A stretch of DNA of 38,735 nt from CAZXMB01 sp964641715 (GCA_964641715.1 CAZXMB010000003.1:1-38735); one strand, 5' to 3'. Counted from the first letter of the stretch, positions 16,498-24,910 are shown. The notes: generated by a model from the sequence alone, not told the origin. A program made the numbers and translations.

Positions 16498-18297
16498 TCA
16501 TCGCTTCTTCGCTATGGGGCCTCTCCGTTTTGCTGTCTCTTCTTCATCCACAACAAGTGTCTGGGGATCAATTACCACCCCATAATCCTCTTTCGCCTTC
16601 TCAATGGAAACGAAGCCATTGCGGACATCTTTCAGAACCTTTTCTATGGGTCTTTTCAATGGGTCGCCGTATCCTCCGCCACCTCCTGCAATCTCATGGA
16701 AGACGGCTCCCTTTGGGATACCTCTGATCACATCCTTCGATTTAGGAGAATGGATGCGACCATCTGGATAGATCAAATCGAGTTTATTCAATGCTCCCTC
16801 TTTCCCCCCAAATAAACCAAAAGCCCTTGCCTCCTCATCCACTCCATCTCCAAAGACAATTCCGGTCACCTCTTCACCGTAGATTTTGAAGATCGTCTCC
16901 ACACCGAGCCCACCCCGCCACTGACCTGCCCCTGCGGAGTCGGTTACATATTCGTGTTTCAGAAGGAGATGAGGGGTGGTGAGTTCGAACATCTCCGGAT
17001 CCTGGGCGAGGATGCCTCCAGCACAATTGATCAGGCCGATATGGTCATACCCATCCACTCCATAGGTTGCTCCAGAACCTCCTTTCAGGGCATTGAAGAG
17101 GATATCCACATAGGGCGCATTCTTTCTCGGATCTTTCCCGGAAATGGCAAAGGCGAGCATCCGATTCCATCCAGCGGTCACCCTTTCAGGCAGTGCCTTT
17201 GAGAGAGCCTTGAGGATGGCATCGGCATGGGGACCGGTGATACTGTTTCCAAAGGTGGAGGCTCCTGGGAATTTCACATTAAGGAAAGTCCCTTCAGGAA
17301 TGTGGATATGAATCGGCCGCATCATCCCATCATTATGTGGCATATCCGGGTTGACCAACATGAGAAAGGTTAATGTGATGGCTGAGACGCTTGCTGCATA
17401 AGGGGCATTGACAAATCCTTCTGTTTGTGGGTCCGTTCCAGTGTAGTCGAAATAGATATTGCTTCCCTTGATCTTAATCGTTAGAGAGATTTTGAATTTT
17501 GAACCTTCATGGAAACCATCGTAGTAAACGTAACTCTCTGCCTGATAGATCCCATCAGGAATCGCCTCGATCTCTTTCTTCATCATCTTCTCTGTGGAAT
17601 TGAAGAGATACTCGATATGAGATTCAAAAACCTCCCTTCCATAGCGATCCAGTAAGGAGAGGATGCCCCTCTCCCCCACCACACATCCTCCCATCTCTGC
17701 CCGAATGTCCTCCTCCACAATGGTGTATCGAATATTTGAGAAGATGAGATTCCAGACATCCTTTCTAAATTGGCCCTTCTCATAAATCTTTACAGGAGGT
17801 ATTCTTAATCCTTCTTGCCAGACCTCTCTTGCCTGGGGATTGTATCCCCCTGAGACAGCCCCTCCTACATCTGCCTGATGGCCCTTACAAGCTGCCCAAG
17901 CGACCAGATTGCCTTTATAAAAGATGGGTTTAAAGACGGCGATGTCCGAGAGCTGATTTCCACGTGTAAAGACATCATTATGGAGGATTACATCTCCGGG
18001 AGAAATCTCCTCTCCAAAGTATTCCACGATGTACTGGCAGACAGGCTGAAGGGCGAAGGCGAGGACAGGGATATATTCTGTTTGTTCAAGCATCCGGCCT
18101 CTGGCATCATAGAGGCCCGTGACAAAATCCCTGGCCTCATTCAGGATGGGTGAGCGGGTTGTTCTCAGGAGCGTCAACCCCATCTCCTCGGTGATCGATT
18201 TAAACCTCCGCTGCAGAACCGATACAAGAATCTTATCTATCTTTTGTCCCTTTGACGGATGCTTCTTTTTTTTCACTTTCACCTTTTCACCTTTCAC
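16498..18297 (-). CDS. hyuB: Hydantoinase/oxoprolinase B-type subunit (HyuB-like)
   Basis: The 599-residue protein matches the HyuB family over its whole length: LRTTRSPILNEARDF near residue 45, HNDVFTRGNQLSD near 105, CKGHQADVGG near 137, and AGGGGGYGDPLKR near the C-terminus. HyuB forms a complex with HyuA (14358-16481). The start overlaps the end of the CoA-ligase gene by 11 bases in a tandem GGTGAAA tract, which gives several in-frame GTG starts; 18297 is the longest. The basic N-terminus (KVKVKKKKHPSKGQK) is low complexity and may partly be untranslated. Translational coupling with the upstream ligase is likely. Confidence 0.92.
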   Translation of the reverse strand: MKGEKVKVKKKKHPSKGQKIDKILVSVLQRRFKSITEEMGLTLLRTTRSPILNEARDFVTGLYDARGRMLEQTEYIPVLAFALQPVCQYIVEYFGEEISPGDVILHNDVFTRGNQLSDIAVFKPIFYKGNLVAWAACKGHQADVGGAVSGGYNPQAREVWQEGLRIPPVKIYEKGQFRKDVWNLIFSNIRYTIVEEDIRAEMGGCVVGERGILSLLDRYGREVFESHIEYLFNSTEKMMKKEIEAIPDGIYQAESYVYYDGFHEGSKFKISLTIKIKGSNIYFDYTGTDPQTEGFVNAPYAASVSAITLTFLMLVNPDMPHNDGMMRPIHIHIPEGTFLNVKFPGASTFGNSITGPHADAILKALSKALPERVTAGWNRMLAFAISGKDPRKNAPYVDILFNALKGGSGATYGVDGYDHIGLINCAGGILAQDPEMFELTTPHLLLKHEYVTDSAGAGQWRGGLGVETIFKIYGEEVTGIVFGDGVDEEARAFGLFGGKEGALNKLDLIYPDGRIHSPKSKDVIRGIPKGAVFHEIAGGGGGYGDPLKRPIEKVLKDVRNGFVSIEKAKEDYGVVIDPQTLVVDEEETAKRRGPIAKKR

Positions 18298-19666
18298 CTT
18301 TTACTATTTCTATTAGCTTCACTTTTCCGGTAGCCCCTGTTTCGATGGAGATCGAATCAGGTGGAACGAGTTCGATCTCTGGGTTGACCCTGAGGTTGTC
18401 TTTCATATACTTTTTTATCTCTTCCTTCAGGGCCTCTTTCTCCTCCTGTTTTACACTCCATCCATATTCCAGGAGCAATTTTAAGGGGGGCTTCACCAGT
18501 GGTCCGGGTTGGTCGAGCAGAATCTTGAAGACGCCGGTGGTCTTCGGGTGAAATCGGGCAATGGCATCCTTAATCGCAGAGGGATAGATATTCACCCCTT
18601 TGACAATAAGCATATCATCTCCACGGCCCAGAATTTGGAATCGAATTCCAGGGAAACCGCATTCACAGGGCTTAGTAAAGATCTGGAGGATATCGCCAAG
18701 GAGATATCGAAGAAAAGGTCCTCCTTCCCAATCGATGAACGTGAAGACCATCTCGCCAATGGCGCCATCGACCATCTCCATTGGTTTTTTTGTCTCAGGG
18801 TCGATCAATTCAAGGATGCAGTGATCCGGAGAGATGAAGTGCATTCCCCGATATTCTTCATCTCCACAACATATTCCGTGAAAGGCATGACCTCCTCCGG
18901 TATGGTCGAAGATCCTCGCACGAAACCCTTTACGAAGCCTCTCCCGAATGGCTGGAATCCCGCCTCCAGGCTCTGCCGCACAGAGAAACCATTGTATCCC
19001 AAGTTCACTCGCCTCTTTTCCTATGAGGGAGGGAGCTTTCTCAATCAGGTATTCTCCGAATGAGGGTGTGGCAATGAGGGCTTGAGGTCGGGTCAGAAGG
19101 AGAAAGTCAATGATTCTCTTGGTCCCCCCTTCCACGCCGACGGGTACACAGCAGAGGCCCATGGCCTGAATCCCATCGGAGAGGGGGAGACCACCGGTGA
19201 ACATGCTGAGGGAGAGGGCCTGAAGAATGATGTGGCCCGGTCTCAGACCTACCCTCCAGTATTTCCGTGCATGCATCTCATTGACGACCTCCACATCATG
19301 TTTCGTCAAGGTATAGAGAGTTGGAACACCTGTTGTGCCTGAGGTCGAACTGATTCGTACGATTTTTTCAATGGGAGCGCAGGTGATAAGCCCATAGGGA
19401 TGACCGAAACGTTCAATGGATTCCTGCTGGATTCTCCGGTGTTCATCCTTGGTCATCAGGGGGAGTCTTTGAAAATCCTCAAAGGAGCGGATATCCTGAG
19501 GGGTGAGGCCTTCTTCCTTAAATTTTTTGCGATAAAAGATAGAATTTTCATAATCGTATTTGAGTTGCTTCTTAAGTCTCCTCCATTGGAGCCTTCTCAT
19601 CTCCTCCTCGGACATCGCCTCTATCTTCCCGTTCCAGAGTTTCCGCTCAACAAAATATTCATTCAT
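18287..19666 (-). CDS. PaaK-type AMP-forming aryl/acyl-CoA ligase (phenylacetate-CoA ligase family)
   Basis: The 459-residue protein has the adenylation P-loop SSTSGTTGVPT at 106-116 and a C-terminal hinge region GRGDDMLIVKGVNIYP, both typical of phenylacetate-CoA ligases; length is also typical. It activates a carboxylic acid to an acyl-AMP and then to a CoA thioester. Its start overlaps the epimerase-like gene by eight bases (ATGAATGA), and its end overlaps hyuB. The TRAP transporter in the same operon suggests that an imported acid, possibly aromatic, is the substrate; phenylacetate itself is not proven. Confidence 0.9.
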   Translation of the reverse strand: MNEYFVERKLWNGKIEAMSEEEMRRLQWRRLKKQLKYDYENSIFYRKKFKEEGLTPQDIRSFEDFQRLPLMTKDEHRRIQQESIERFGHPYGLITCAPIEKIVRISSTSGTTGVPTLYTLTKHDVEVVNEMHARKYWRVGLRPGHIILQALSLSMFTGGLPLSDGIQAMGLCCVPVGVEGGTKRIIDFLLLTRPQALIATPSFGEYLIEKAPSLIGKEASELGIQWFLCAAEPGGGIPAIRERLRKGFRARIFDHTGGGHAFHGICCGDEEYRGMHFISPDHCILELIDPETKKPMEMVDGAIGEMVFTFIDWEGGPFLRYLLGDILQIFTKPCECGFPGIRFQILGRGDDMLIVKGVNIYPSAIKDAIARFHPKTTGVFKILLDQPGPLVKPPLKLLLEYGWSVKQEEKEALKEEIKKYMKDNLRVNPEIELVPPDSISIETGATGKVKLIEIVKGER

Positions 19667-20069
19667 CTTTTGCTTCGACCTCTAAGATCTCGATTCTCTC
19701 TTCTGAGGAATGGGGAGGGATGAAGAAGGCGATCCTTCCATGGGCCCCTTTTCGAGGGAAACCTTCGATCAGTTTAAAACCGTTCTCCAAGAGCCTTTTC
19801 ATAACATCGTCCAATCCTTCCACCTCATAACAGATATGATTTACTCCTAACCGATCCCCTCGAAGAGCCTTCACCATAGGAAGTTCAGGATTTTCATAAT
19901 GAAGGAGCTCGATCTCGATCTGGCCTATTTTGAAGATGCCGATCTTCAACTGGACATCCGGGATCTCAACAGTTTTATCAAGTTCCATCCCAAGGACTCT
20001 GGAATAGAGGGTCAATGCCTCTTTAAAATCTCTGACCACAATTCCAATGTGGTTTATTTTTTCAAACAT
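19659..20069 (-). CDS. Glyoxalase-fold protein, methylmalonyl-CoA epimerase-like
   Basis: This 136-residue VOC-superfamily protein has the two-module pattern INHIGIVV (His7), an IEIELLHYE segment near residue 52, VNHICYEV and IEILEV near the C-terminus. The histidine and glutamate residues occupy the usual metal-ligand positions. It most resembles methylmalonyl-CoA/ethylmalonyl-CoA epimerases. Between a TRAP permease (4 bases upstream) and a CoA ligase (8-base overlap), it may epimerise a CoA ester made by the operon. Other VOC activities cannot be excluded. Confidence 0.85.
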   Translation of the reverse strand: MFEKINHIGIVVRDFKEALTLYSRVLGMELDKTVEIPDVQLKIGIFKIGQIEIELLHYENPELPMVKALRGDRLGVNHICYEVEGLDDVMKRLLENGFKLIEGFPRKGAHGRIAFFIPPHSSEERIEILEVEAKDE

Positions 20070-20073
20070 CTCT

Positions 20074-21390
20074 TCATCCTTTTCGCATCAAACCGGGTAG
20101 ATAGAGGGCGATCTCTGGAAAGATCATGATGGTGATCAATGTCAATGCCTCGCATAGAACAAATGGAAGCGTGGAGCGGATGATGATCGCCATCGGAGTC
20201 GTGGGTTGCATCCCTTTCATCACAAAGAGTTGTAGACCAAAGGGAGGAGTGAGATTCCCCATGTCCATATTGATAAGAGTCATGGCAGCCACCCATAAGG
20301 GGTTGAAGCCCAGGGCCTTGATCACCGGCATATAGATGGGAACCGCAATGACCGCTATGGAGAGATTGTCCATAAAAAAGCCGAGAAAGAGGAGGGTCAC
20401 CTGCATACAGATCAGAACCAATATGGGAGGCAGTTCCAGTTTGACCACAGCCTGGATGAGACCGCTGCTTGCACCCGAGAAGGCAAGTATCTGGCTGAAG
20501 ACCATCGATGCCATGATGATGATGAACATGAAAGTGGTCATCTTGACCGTTCCGAATAGACACCTTCTAAATACTTCCCAATTCATCCCTCCATAAAAGG
20601 CGGATAGAAGAATTGAGCCGATGGCGCCCATGGCCGCTGCCTCGGAGGGTGTCGCCATCCCCAAGAAGATGATTCCTACCACTAAAAAGATGATGAGCCC
20701 AAGAGGAAGCACATAAATTGTTGTCTCTTTTAATTTCCTGGTTAAGTGGATTGGAGGAATATCATAGGGAGGAGCGATCTCTGGCTGGATCCAGCATCGG
20801 GTCACGATATAGATAGCATAAAAGGAGGCAAGCAGAAGGCCTGGGAGAATCCCAGCGATCAGCATTCCGCCTACGGAGACTTCAATCAATGTGGCCAAAA
20901 TGACAGCTAAAATACTGGGAGGGATCAACATGGCAAGGGCACCGCTTCCCATGATGGGACCAATGCTCATGACCTTTTGATAGCCCCGGCGCTCCATTTC
21001 TGGAATTAATAAAGAACCCAGCATGGAAGTATTAGCAATGGTAGAACCACTTGTGGCAGCGAAGACCGTTCCGGAGGCGACCGCAAGAAGTCCCAATCTG
21101 CCGGGAACCCGGCCGATCCAATAATCCAGGGCATCAATGGCACGAAGGGCCATCTTAGAGTGGAACATCACCTCACCCATCAGGATAAACATGGGGACCG
21201 TAAGGAGACTAAAGGAGGTAAGGCTTTCTTCAAGATTAAGAATCAATAGCTTACATCCGGAGACTCCTCCCATAAATGCCAGGGTTCCGATGAGGTTGGC
21301 AAAGAGAAAAGAGATCCCCACAGGTAAACCCATAAACATGAGGAAAACAGTCCCGCCGATGAGCGATAATAAGGCTATCCACCATTCCAT
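20074..21390 (-). CDS. dctM: TRAP transporter large permease (DctM)
   Basis: The 438-residue, highly hydrophobic protein carries TRAP large-subunit signatures: GLPVGISFLFANLIG near the N-terminus, SGSTIANTSMLGSLLIPEM with its GYQK continuation, IPPSILAVI, and NLTPPFGLQLFVM in the last third. About twelve membrane helices are apparent. With DctQ and DctP it forms a sodium- or proton-driven uptake system for organic acids. It follows dctQ by 17 bases and precedes the epimerase-like gene by 4. Confidence 0.95.
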   Translation of the reverse strand: MEWWIALLSLIGGTVFLMFMGLPVGISFLFANLIGTLAFMGGVSGCKLLILNLEESLTSFSLLTVPMFILMGEVMFHSKMALRAIDALDYWIGRVPGRLGLLAVASGTVFAATSGSTIANTSMLGSLLIPEMERRGYQKVMSIGPIMGSGALAMLIPPSILAVILATLIEVSVGGMLIAGILPGLLLASFYAIYIVTRCWIQPEIAPPYDIPPIHLTRKLKETTIYVLPLGLIIFLVVGIIFLGMATPSEAAAMGAIGSILLSAFYGGMNWEVFRRCLFGTVKMTTFMFIIIMASMVFSQILAFSGASSGLIQAVVKLELPPILVLICMQVTLLFLGFFMDNLSIAVIAVPIYMPVIKALGFNPLWVAAMTLINMDMGNLTPPFGLQLFVMKGMQPTTPMAIIIRSTLPFVLCEALTLITIMIFPEIALYLPGLMRKG

Positions 21391-21407
21391 CTATCTGTTC
21401 TCCAGGA

Positions 21408-21887
21408 TTAACTCTTCAATTTTTGGTAGTAACCGATCATCTGTTTAAAAAATTGAATCGTAAAAAAGAACCCTCCAATCGGGATGATCATTAAGATGAG
21501 GAACATGGGTGTTTTTAAGGACTCTAAGGCGGGGACTCCCCTTTTAAAGTAATCCCATGTGACCTGCCCCCCAAACCAGGTGTAGGTGAGCATCACCATC
21601 CCACCCACAAAGGAAGTAATAACATTGAGCCTCTTTCTGGTTCGTTCACTGAAATGGTTGATCAATATATCGACACGGATATGACCTTCTTCCTTCAATA
21701 CAAGGGCAGCCCCTAAGAAAGGGATGTAGAGCATGATATATTCTGTAATTTCCAACATCCAGTGGATGGGTCGGTTAAAACAGTATCGCAGGATAACGTC
21801 TATACAGGTTCCGACCGTCGAAAATACCAGAAGGCCTCCTGCTACCCAGAAGAGAATGACCAGAATTTGATCAAATATCTTTCCCAT
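21408..21887 (-). CDS. dctQ: TRAP transporter small permease (DctQ)
   Basis: This 159-residue four-helix membrane protein shows the DctQ pattern WMLEITEYIMLYIPFLGAAL and EEGHIRVDIL, then GVPALESLKTPMFLI. The ATG at 21887 follows AGGAAAAGG and is preferred; an in-frame ATG at 21926 adds thirteen hydrophilic residues that overlap a dispersed palindrome and has no ribosome-binding site. It partners DctM downstream and DctP upstream. Confidence 0.92.
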   Translation of the reverse strand: MGKIFDQILVILFWVAGGLLVFSTVGTCIDVILRYCFNRPIHWMLEITEYIMLYIPFLGAALVLKEEGHIRVDILINHFSERTRKRLNVITSFVGGMVMLTYTWFGGQVTWDYFKRGVPALESLKTPMFLILMIIPIGGFFFTIQFFKQMIGYYQKLKS

Positions 21888-21918
21888 CCTTTTCCTCGTC
21901 TGCCCCAGCTCCTCCTTA

Positions 21919-21955
21919 CCCCTCACCCCTTCTGCAATAAAGAAGGAGTGAGGGG
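21919..21955. repeat. Palindromic repeat CCCCTCACCCCTTCT / AGAAGGAGTGAGGGG between dctP and dctQ
   Basis: Two 15-base arms (21919-21933 and 21941-21955) pair with one mismatch around a seven-base loop. The sequence belongs to the same family as the tracts at 3311-3348 and about 28650-28760. In the dctP-dctQ gap such a hairpin can protect upstream mRNA and raise expression of the binding protein over the permease. Confidence 0.75.
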
Positions 21956-21968
21956 GTGAAGTTCAAAA

Positions 21969-22940
21969 TTATGGGCTTAAAAGTTTCTTCAATTTTGGAC
22001 CGAGTTCCGGAGCTTTTTTGAAGACTTCATCCCAACCTGCTTTATAGGCAAGGTCAACATACCATTTCGTATCCTCAGAGCTGAATTTGATAAATTTCAT
22101 TCCTTTTGCCTGCATCCCTTTTAATTCTTTTTCTCCAAGTTCTTCATAAACCTTTGTAAATTTCGCTTCATTCTCAATCATGAGGTCGGACATCAACTTC
22201 TGCATTGGTTTTGGAAGTTTATTCCAGGTATCCAGGTTAATCAGGGTCTCGAGGTTCATCGAATAGAGTTTTGGTTCAACGATAAATTTACATACCTCTG
22301 GCCATCCCATCGAGATATTACCCAAAACTGACCAGGCATAACCATCCACCACTCCGCGCTCAAGAGCAGTATAGACTTCTGATCCAGGCAGTGTGATGGG
22401 AACAGCCCCCAAAGCCCTCACAAAGGGTTCGTAGGTGGCTGAGGTACGAATCTTCTGGCCGGCCATTTCTTGAGGTCGTTTAACAGATTTATTGGTAAAG
22501 ATATGGAACCAGACACCATGTTCTGGTCTGCCCAGATAAAAGAGATTTTGTTTCTTTAGGAGATCGGATCTTAAATCGTAATATCCGCTCTTCCGCTCTT
22601 TTGGTGGAGTCAAGCGACTCAGGTGGGTATAGGCGGCTCCGGTAACCGCGCCCCCGTAGTAGGCCTCGCATCCGAAAATAATATCCACCACCCCTGTTCG
22701 GGCCGCCTCAAATTGCTTAAAGGCAGGGATAGCCTCAGGTCCTCCCACAAACTTGATCACCACTTCGCCCTTAGATTTTTTATTGACTTCTTCCACAAAG
22801 GCCCACCAGGCGGTGAGATTGATATCATCCTTTGGAAGAAAGGTGGCCATTTTAAGTTCCACTGCCTCAAGGGGAGCGTTAAAAACACCAATGGTAAAGA
22901 TCATCATGATAATCAATAGGCTTATTATTATCTTCTTCAT
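21969..22940 (-). CDS. dctP: TRAP transporter periplasmic substrate-binding protein (DctP)
   Basis: A signal peptide (residues about 1-26, MKKIIISLLIIMMIF...) precedes a DctP-type binding protein: LKMATFLPKDD, GGPEAIPAFKQFEAARTGVVDI, GQKIRTSATYEPFVRALGA, and GSEVYTALERGVVDGYAW, which carries the family ligand region. The arginine in KIRTS normally contacts a ligand carboxylate, so an organic acid is the likely cargo. GGAGGAGG lies just upstream of the ATG at 22940. The protein is 323 residues, the usual length. Confidence 0.95.
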   Translation of the reverse strand: MKKIIISLLIIMMIFTIGVFNAPLEAVELKMATFLPKDDINLTAWWAFVEEVNKKSKGEVVIKFVGGPEAIPAFKQFEAARTGVVDIIFGCEAYYGGAVTGAAYTHLSRLTPPKERKSGYYDLRSDLLKKQNLFYLGRPEHGVWFHIFTNKSVKRPQEMAGQKIRTSATYEPFVRALGAVPITLPGSEVYTALERGVVDGYAWSVLGNISMGWPEVCKFIVEPKLYSMNLETLINLDTWNKLPKPMQKLMSDLMIENEAKFTKVYEELGEKELKGMQAKGMKFIKFSSEDTKWYVDLAYKAGWDEVFKKAPELGPKLKKLLSP

Positions 22941-23025
22941 GATCCTCCTCCTTTCGAATTGATCAGAAATGATTTTTATATTTATTAATTAATCCTCTTG
23001 CCATCCTTTTAAAACGAATTAAATC

Positions 23026-23036
23026 TCACCTCCTTT
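23026..23036 (-). other. Orphan strong Shine-Dalgarno with no gene after it
   Basis: On the minus strand AAAGGAGGTGA is a near-perfect match to the 16S anti-Shine-Dalgarno, but only a six-codon frame follows. It lies just after the stop of the 72-codon ORF and about 90 bases before dctP. It may mark a deleted gene. Confidence 0.35.
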
Positions 23037-23048
23037 TCTATTAAAATC

Positions 23049-23267
23049 TCATTCTCCCTTAGCTAAAAGGGCAGTGATGAAAGAAACACCCCTCTGGGCC
23101 CAACCTTTCACCGCATCCGTCAGGGGTTCCAACATTGGGCTGGTCTTCACCCCAAAAGGGATATGGGAAGATTTCGCCACTGCCTCAATAATCTTAAAAC
23201 TGGAGCTTAAACTTTTTTCGAGATCGCCTTTCATGGTGGGTGAAGAGAATGGGTATAGATTCACCAT
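23049..23267 (-). CDS. Small ORF translationally coupled to gntR, 72 residues, unknown
   Basis: I do not recognise this product. Its ATG overlaps the gntR stop codon in TAATG, a classical coupling arrangement, so it is probably translated. The C-terminal half reads PFGVKTSPMLEPLTDAVKGW and then AQRGVSFITALLAKGE, which looks like the end of a larger globular protein. It could be a small real gene or the fused remnant of a longer enzyme gene. No signal peptide, membrane segment or metal motif is visible. Confidence 0.5.
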   Translation of the reverse strand: MVNLYPFSSPTMKGDLEKSLSSSFKIIEAVAKSSHIPFGVKTSPMLEPLTDAVKGWAQRGVSFITALLAKGE

Positions 23268-23953
23268 TACAACTTGATGTTTCCCTTTTCTATTTCAGAG
23301 AGGATGACCTCTTTACCCACTCGGATATGTTCCTGGACCAGTTTTTTAAGCAGATCGATATCCTTCCTTTTGATGGCATTGATCATCCTCATATGGTGTT
23401 CAATGGAAATCCTTGCCTTTTCCGGAACCCTGAGGATAGCTGACCGATATTGGAAGATTTGATCCCTCAGCCCTTTAATGATGAAAAGGAGCCTATCGTT
23501 TTTTGAAAGTTGGTTCAGGTAGTCATGAAACTCAGTATTCAAAGTACTCACTTTATTCAATTTATTCTTCAGGATATATTGTTCCGATTCCTTAATGTTT
23601 TTTTCTAACCAATGGATATCTTCTTTCTGGACATGACTCATGGCCAGGCCTACAGCATAACTTTCTAAAAGACCTCTAATATCGAAGATCTCTTCTATAT
23701 CCTTTTTTGTAAATCGACTGACGATGAAACCTCCCTTCAGCAAACGACTGACGAAGCCCTCCTGTTCCAGTTTTAAAAGGGCCTCTCGAATGGGGGTGGG
23801 ACTGGCTCCGATCTCCTGAAGAAGACGCCCAATGGAGAGCCTTTCCCCGGGAGACATTTCACCAGTGAGGATTGCCTCTTTAATGGAGAGATAGACTTCA
23901 TCCCTGAGAACAGGTTTGGCGAAGACCTTTAGCTTTTGAAGAGAATTCAGCAT
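23267..23953 (-). CDS. GntR-family regulator with FCD ligand-binding domain
   Basis: The 228-residue protein has a GntR winged helix at about residues 15-80 (VYLSIKEAILTGEMSPGERL, then GASPTPIREALLKLEQEGFV) and an FCD domain at about 85-220, with metal-ligand histidines in EFHDYL and EHH/EHIRVG. Such regulators usually bind an acid or CoA-type effector and control the adjacent catabolic operon. It is the first gene of the operon ending with hyuA, and its ATG lies inside a palindrome typical of GntR operators, so it probably represses itself and the operon. No ribosome-binding site precedes the ATG. Confidence 0.93.
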   Translation of the reverse strand: MLNSLQKLKVFAKPVLRDEVYLSIKEAILTGEMSPGERLSIGRLLQEIGASPTPIREALLKLEQEGFVSRLLKGGFIVSRFTKKDIEEIFDIRGLLESYAVGLAMSHVQKEDIHWLEKNIKESEQYILKNKLNKVSTLNTEFHDYLNQLSKNDRLLFIIKGLRDQIFQYRSAILRVPEKARISIEHHMRMINAIKRKDIDLLKKLVQEHIRVGKEVILSEIEKGNIKL

Positions 23954-23981
23954 ATGGTATACTAAATATCATATACCATAT
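23952..23981. promoter_or_regulatory. Probable GntR operator overlapping the gntR start codon
   Basis: A perfect 10-bp inverted repeat, ATATGGTATA (23952-23961) and TATACCATAT (23972-23981), is separated by ten bases. Each arm contains a TGGTATAC-like core resembling sites of FCD-type GntR proteins. Its position over the start codon implies autorepression. Confidence 0.65.
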
Positions 23982-24075
23982 TTTGTCAAGGATTTTTTGG
24001 AAGCCTCAAATACTTCAGTTACGAAGGGCAAGATTCGCACGGAAGATTGATTCATCCTATCAAGTGTCTTTCCTC

Positions 24076-24104
24076 TTGTATGGAGAGCAACTTTCTCATA
24101 TAAT
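24076..24104 (+). promoter_or_regulatory. Sigma70-like promoter for the hypothetical/MoaD-like pair
   Basis: TTGTAT (24076-24081) and a consensus TATAAT (24099-24104) are spaced by 17 bases. The next gene starts at 24133, leaving a short leader that contains AAGGAGGG. Confidence 0.65.
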
Positions 24105-24132
24105 AAATATTAAAAAGGAGGGATGTCGTTTG

Positions 24133-24585
24133 ATGGAAGGGAGGGCGAAACCGGCGACTCCCATTCAAAATCTTGTGGTGGCCAAATACCGCGATGGAAG
24201 AATGGTCAAAGGGATCACCTATAATTTTGGTGTGGACAAGAAGGCTTTTCATGTCCTTCCGTTAGATATGCTGGAGGAAAGCGGGAGAAAGGGGATTGAG
24301 ATCATTATCTCTGAGCTCAAGGCTATTTTCTTTGTAAAATCCCTGGAGGGGAGGAAAGGACCTCCGAGTCTGGAAGGATTATTGAAGGAGGAGGAAGAGG
24401 ATCAAGCCGGTTTGACCAAGATGAAGATCACTTTTTTCGATGGTGAGGTGTTAACGGGGACGACCCTTGGGTATTCCCGAACAAGGGAGGGGTTCTTTAT
24501 TGTGCCCCTGGAGAAGGAAAGCAATAATTTGAGGATATATGTGGTTTTCAATGCGGTCAAGGAGATTGAGACCCTGAAGGGATAA
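24133..24585 (+). CDS. Two-repeat hypothetical protein (DUF6982-like)
   Basis: The 150-residue protein consists of two similar beta-rich halves. Each begins with a basic strand followed by a DG turn (AKYRDGRMVKGITYNF and MKITFFDGEVLTGTTLGYS), continues with FHVLPLD or FFIVPLE, and ends with a hydrophobic strand that leads into VKSLEG or VKEIETL. This resembles DUF6982, small proteins of unknown function; a PilZ- or Sm-like fold is possible. The ATG at 24133 is ten bases after AAGGAGGG; upstream in-frame starts from 23983 have no site. It precedes a MoaD/ThiS-like gene by 26 bases. Confidence 0.7.
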   Translation: MEGRAKPATPIQNLVVAKYRDGRMVKGITYNFGVDKKAFHVLPLDMLEESGRKGIEIIISELKAIFFVKSLEGRKGPPSLEGLLKEEEEDQAGLTKMKITFFDGEVLTGTTLGYSRTREGFFIVPLEKESNNLRIYVVFNAVKEIETLKG

Positions 24586-24611
24586 GGAGGAAGTCTGGAG
24601 GTTTCCTATCT

Positions 24612-24851
24612 ATGGAGATTGAGGTAAAACTCTTTGCCACATTGAGAGATTATCTCCCGAAGGGAAGTGGCCGGTTTTCATGCAAGATGAAGATCGATGA
24701 CCATACCCGGATTCAGGATATATTGACGAAACTCAAAATCCCCAGAGAGATACCGAAGATTATTCTGGTCAATGGCGTCCATGGAAAAGAAGATCAGATT
24801 CTGAAGGAAGGAGATGTCCTCTCCATCTTCCCCCCGGTCGCAGGGGGTTGA
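24612..24851 (+). CDS. MoaD/ThiS-family ubiquitin-like sulfur carrier
   Basis: The 79-residue protein has the beta-grasp pattern MEIEVKLFATLRDYLP, a middle helix, an IILVNG strand and GDVLSIFPPVAGG, ending in the Gly-Gly that is adenylated and thiocarboxylated. It is close to MoaD/MoaD-archaeal-type carriers used in molybdopterin, thiamine, tungsten-cofactor or cysteine/methionine biosynthesis. No molybdopterin synthase or thiazole gene is adjacent. The ThiF/MoeB-like enzyme at 5784-6620 is a possible activating partner. Confidence 0.88.
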   Translation: MEIEVKLFATLRDYLPKGSGRFSCKMKIDDHTRIQDILTKLKIPREIPKIILVNGVHGKEDQILKEGDVLSIFPPVAGG

Positions 24852-24865
24852 TCAAAAATACCAAA

Positions 24866-24910
24866 TTCCAAGAACCAATCACCAAATAAGCACCAATTTT
24901 CCAATAACCA
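24866..24910. repeat. AATTCCAAG/ACCAAATAA-type intergenic repeat, single arm
   Basis: An AT-rich tract with repeated CCAA words (ACCAAATTCCAAGAACCAAT and similar) resembles one arm of the large repeat at 37211-37340. It lies between the convergent MoaD-like and TPR genes. Confidence 0.5.

Noticed and set aside
18270..18305. Tandem GGTGAAA tract at the paaK-hyuB junction as a regulatory repeat
   Set aside because: It is a short low-complexity run inside overlapping coding sequence that supplies possible GTG starts; no evidence for regulation.
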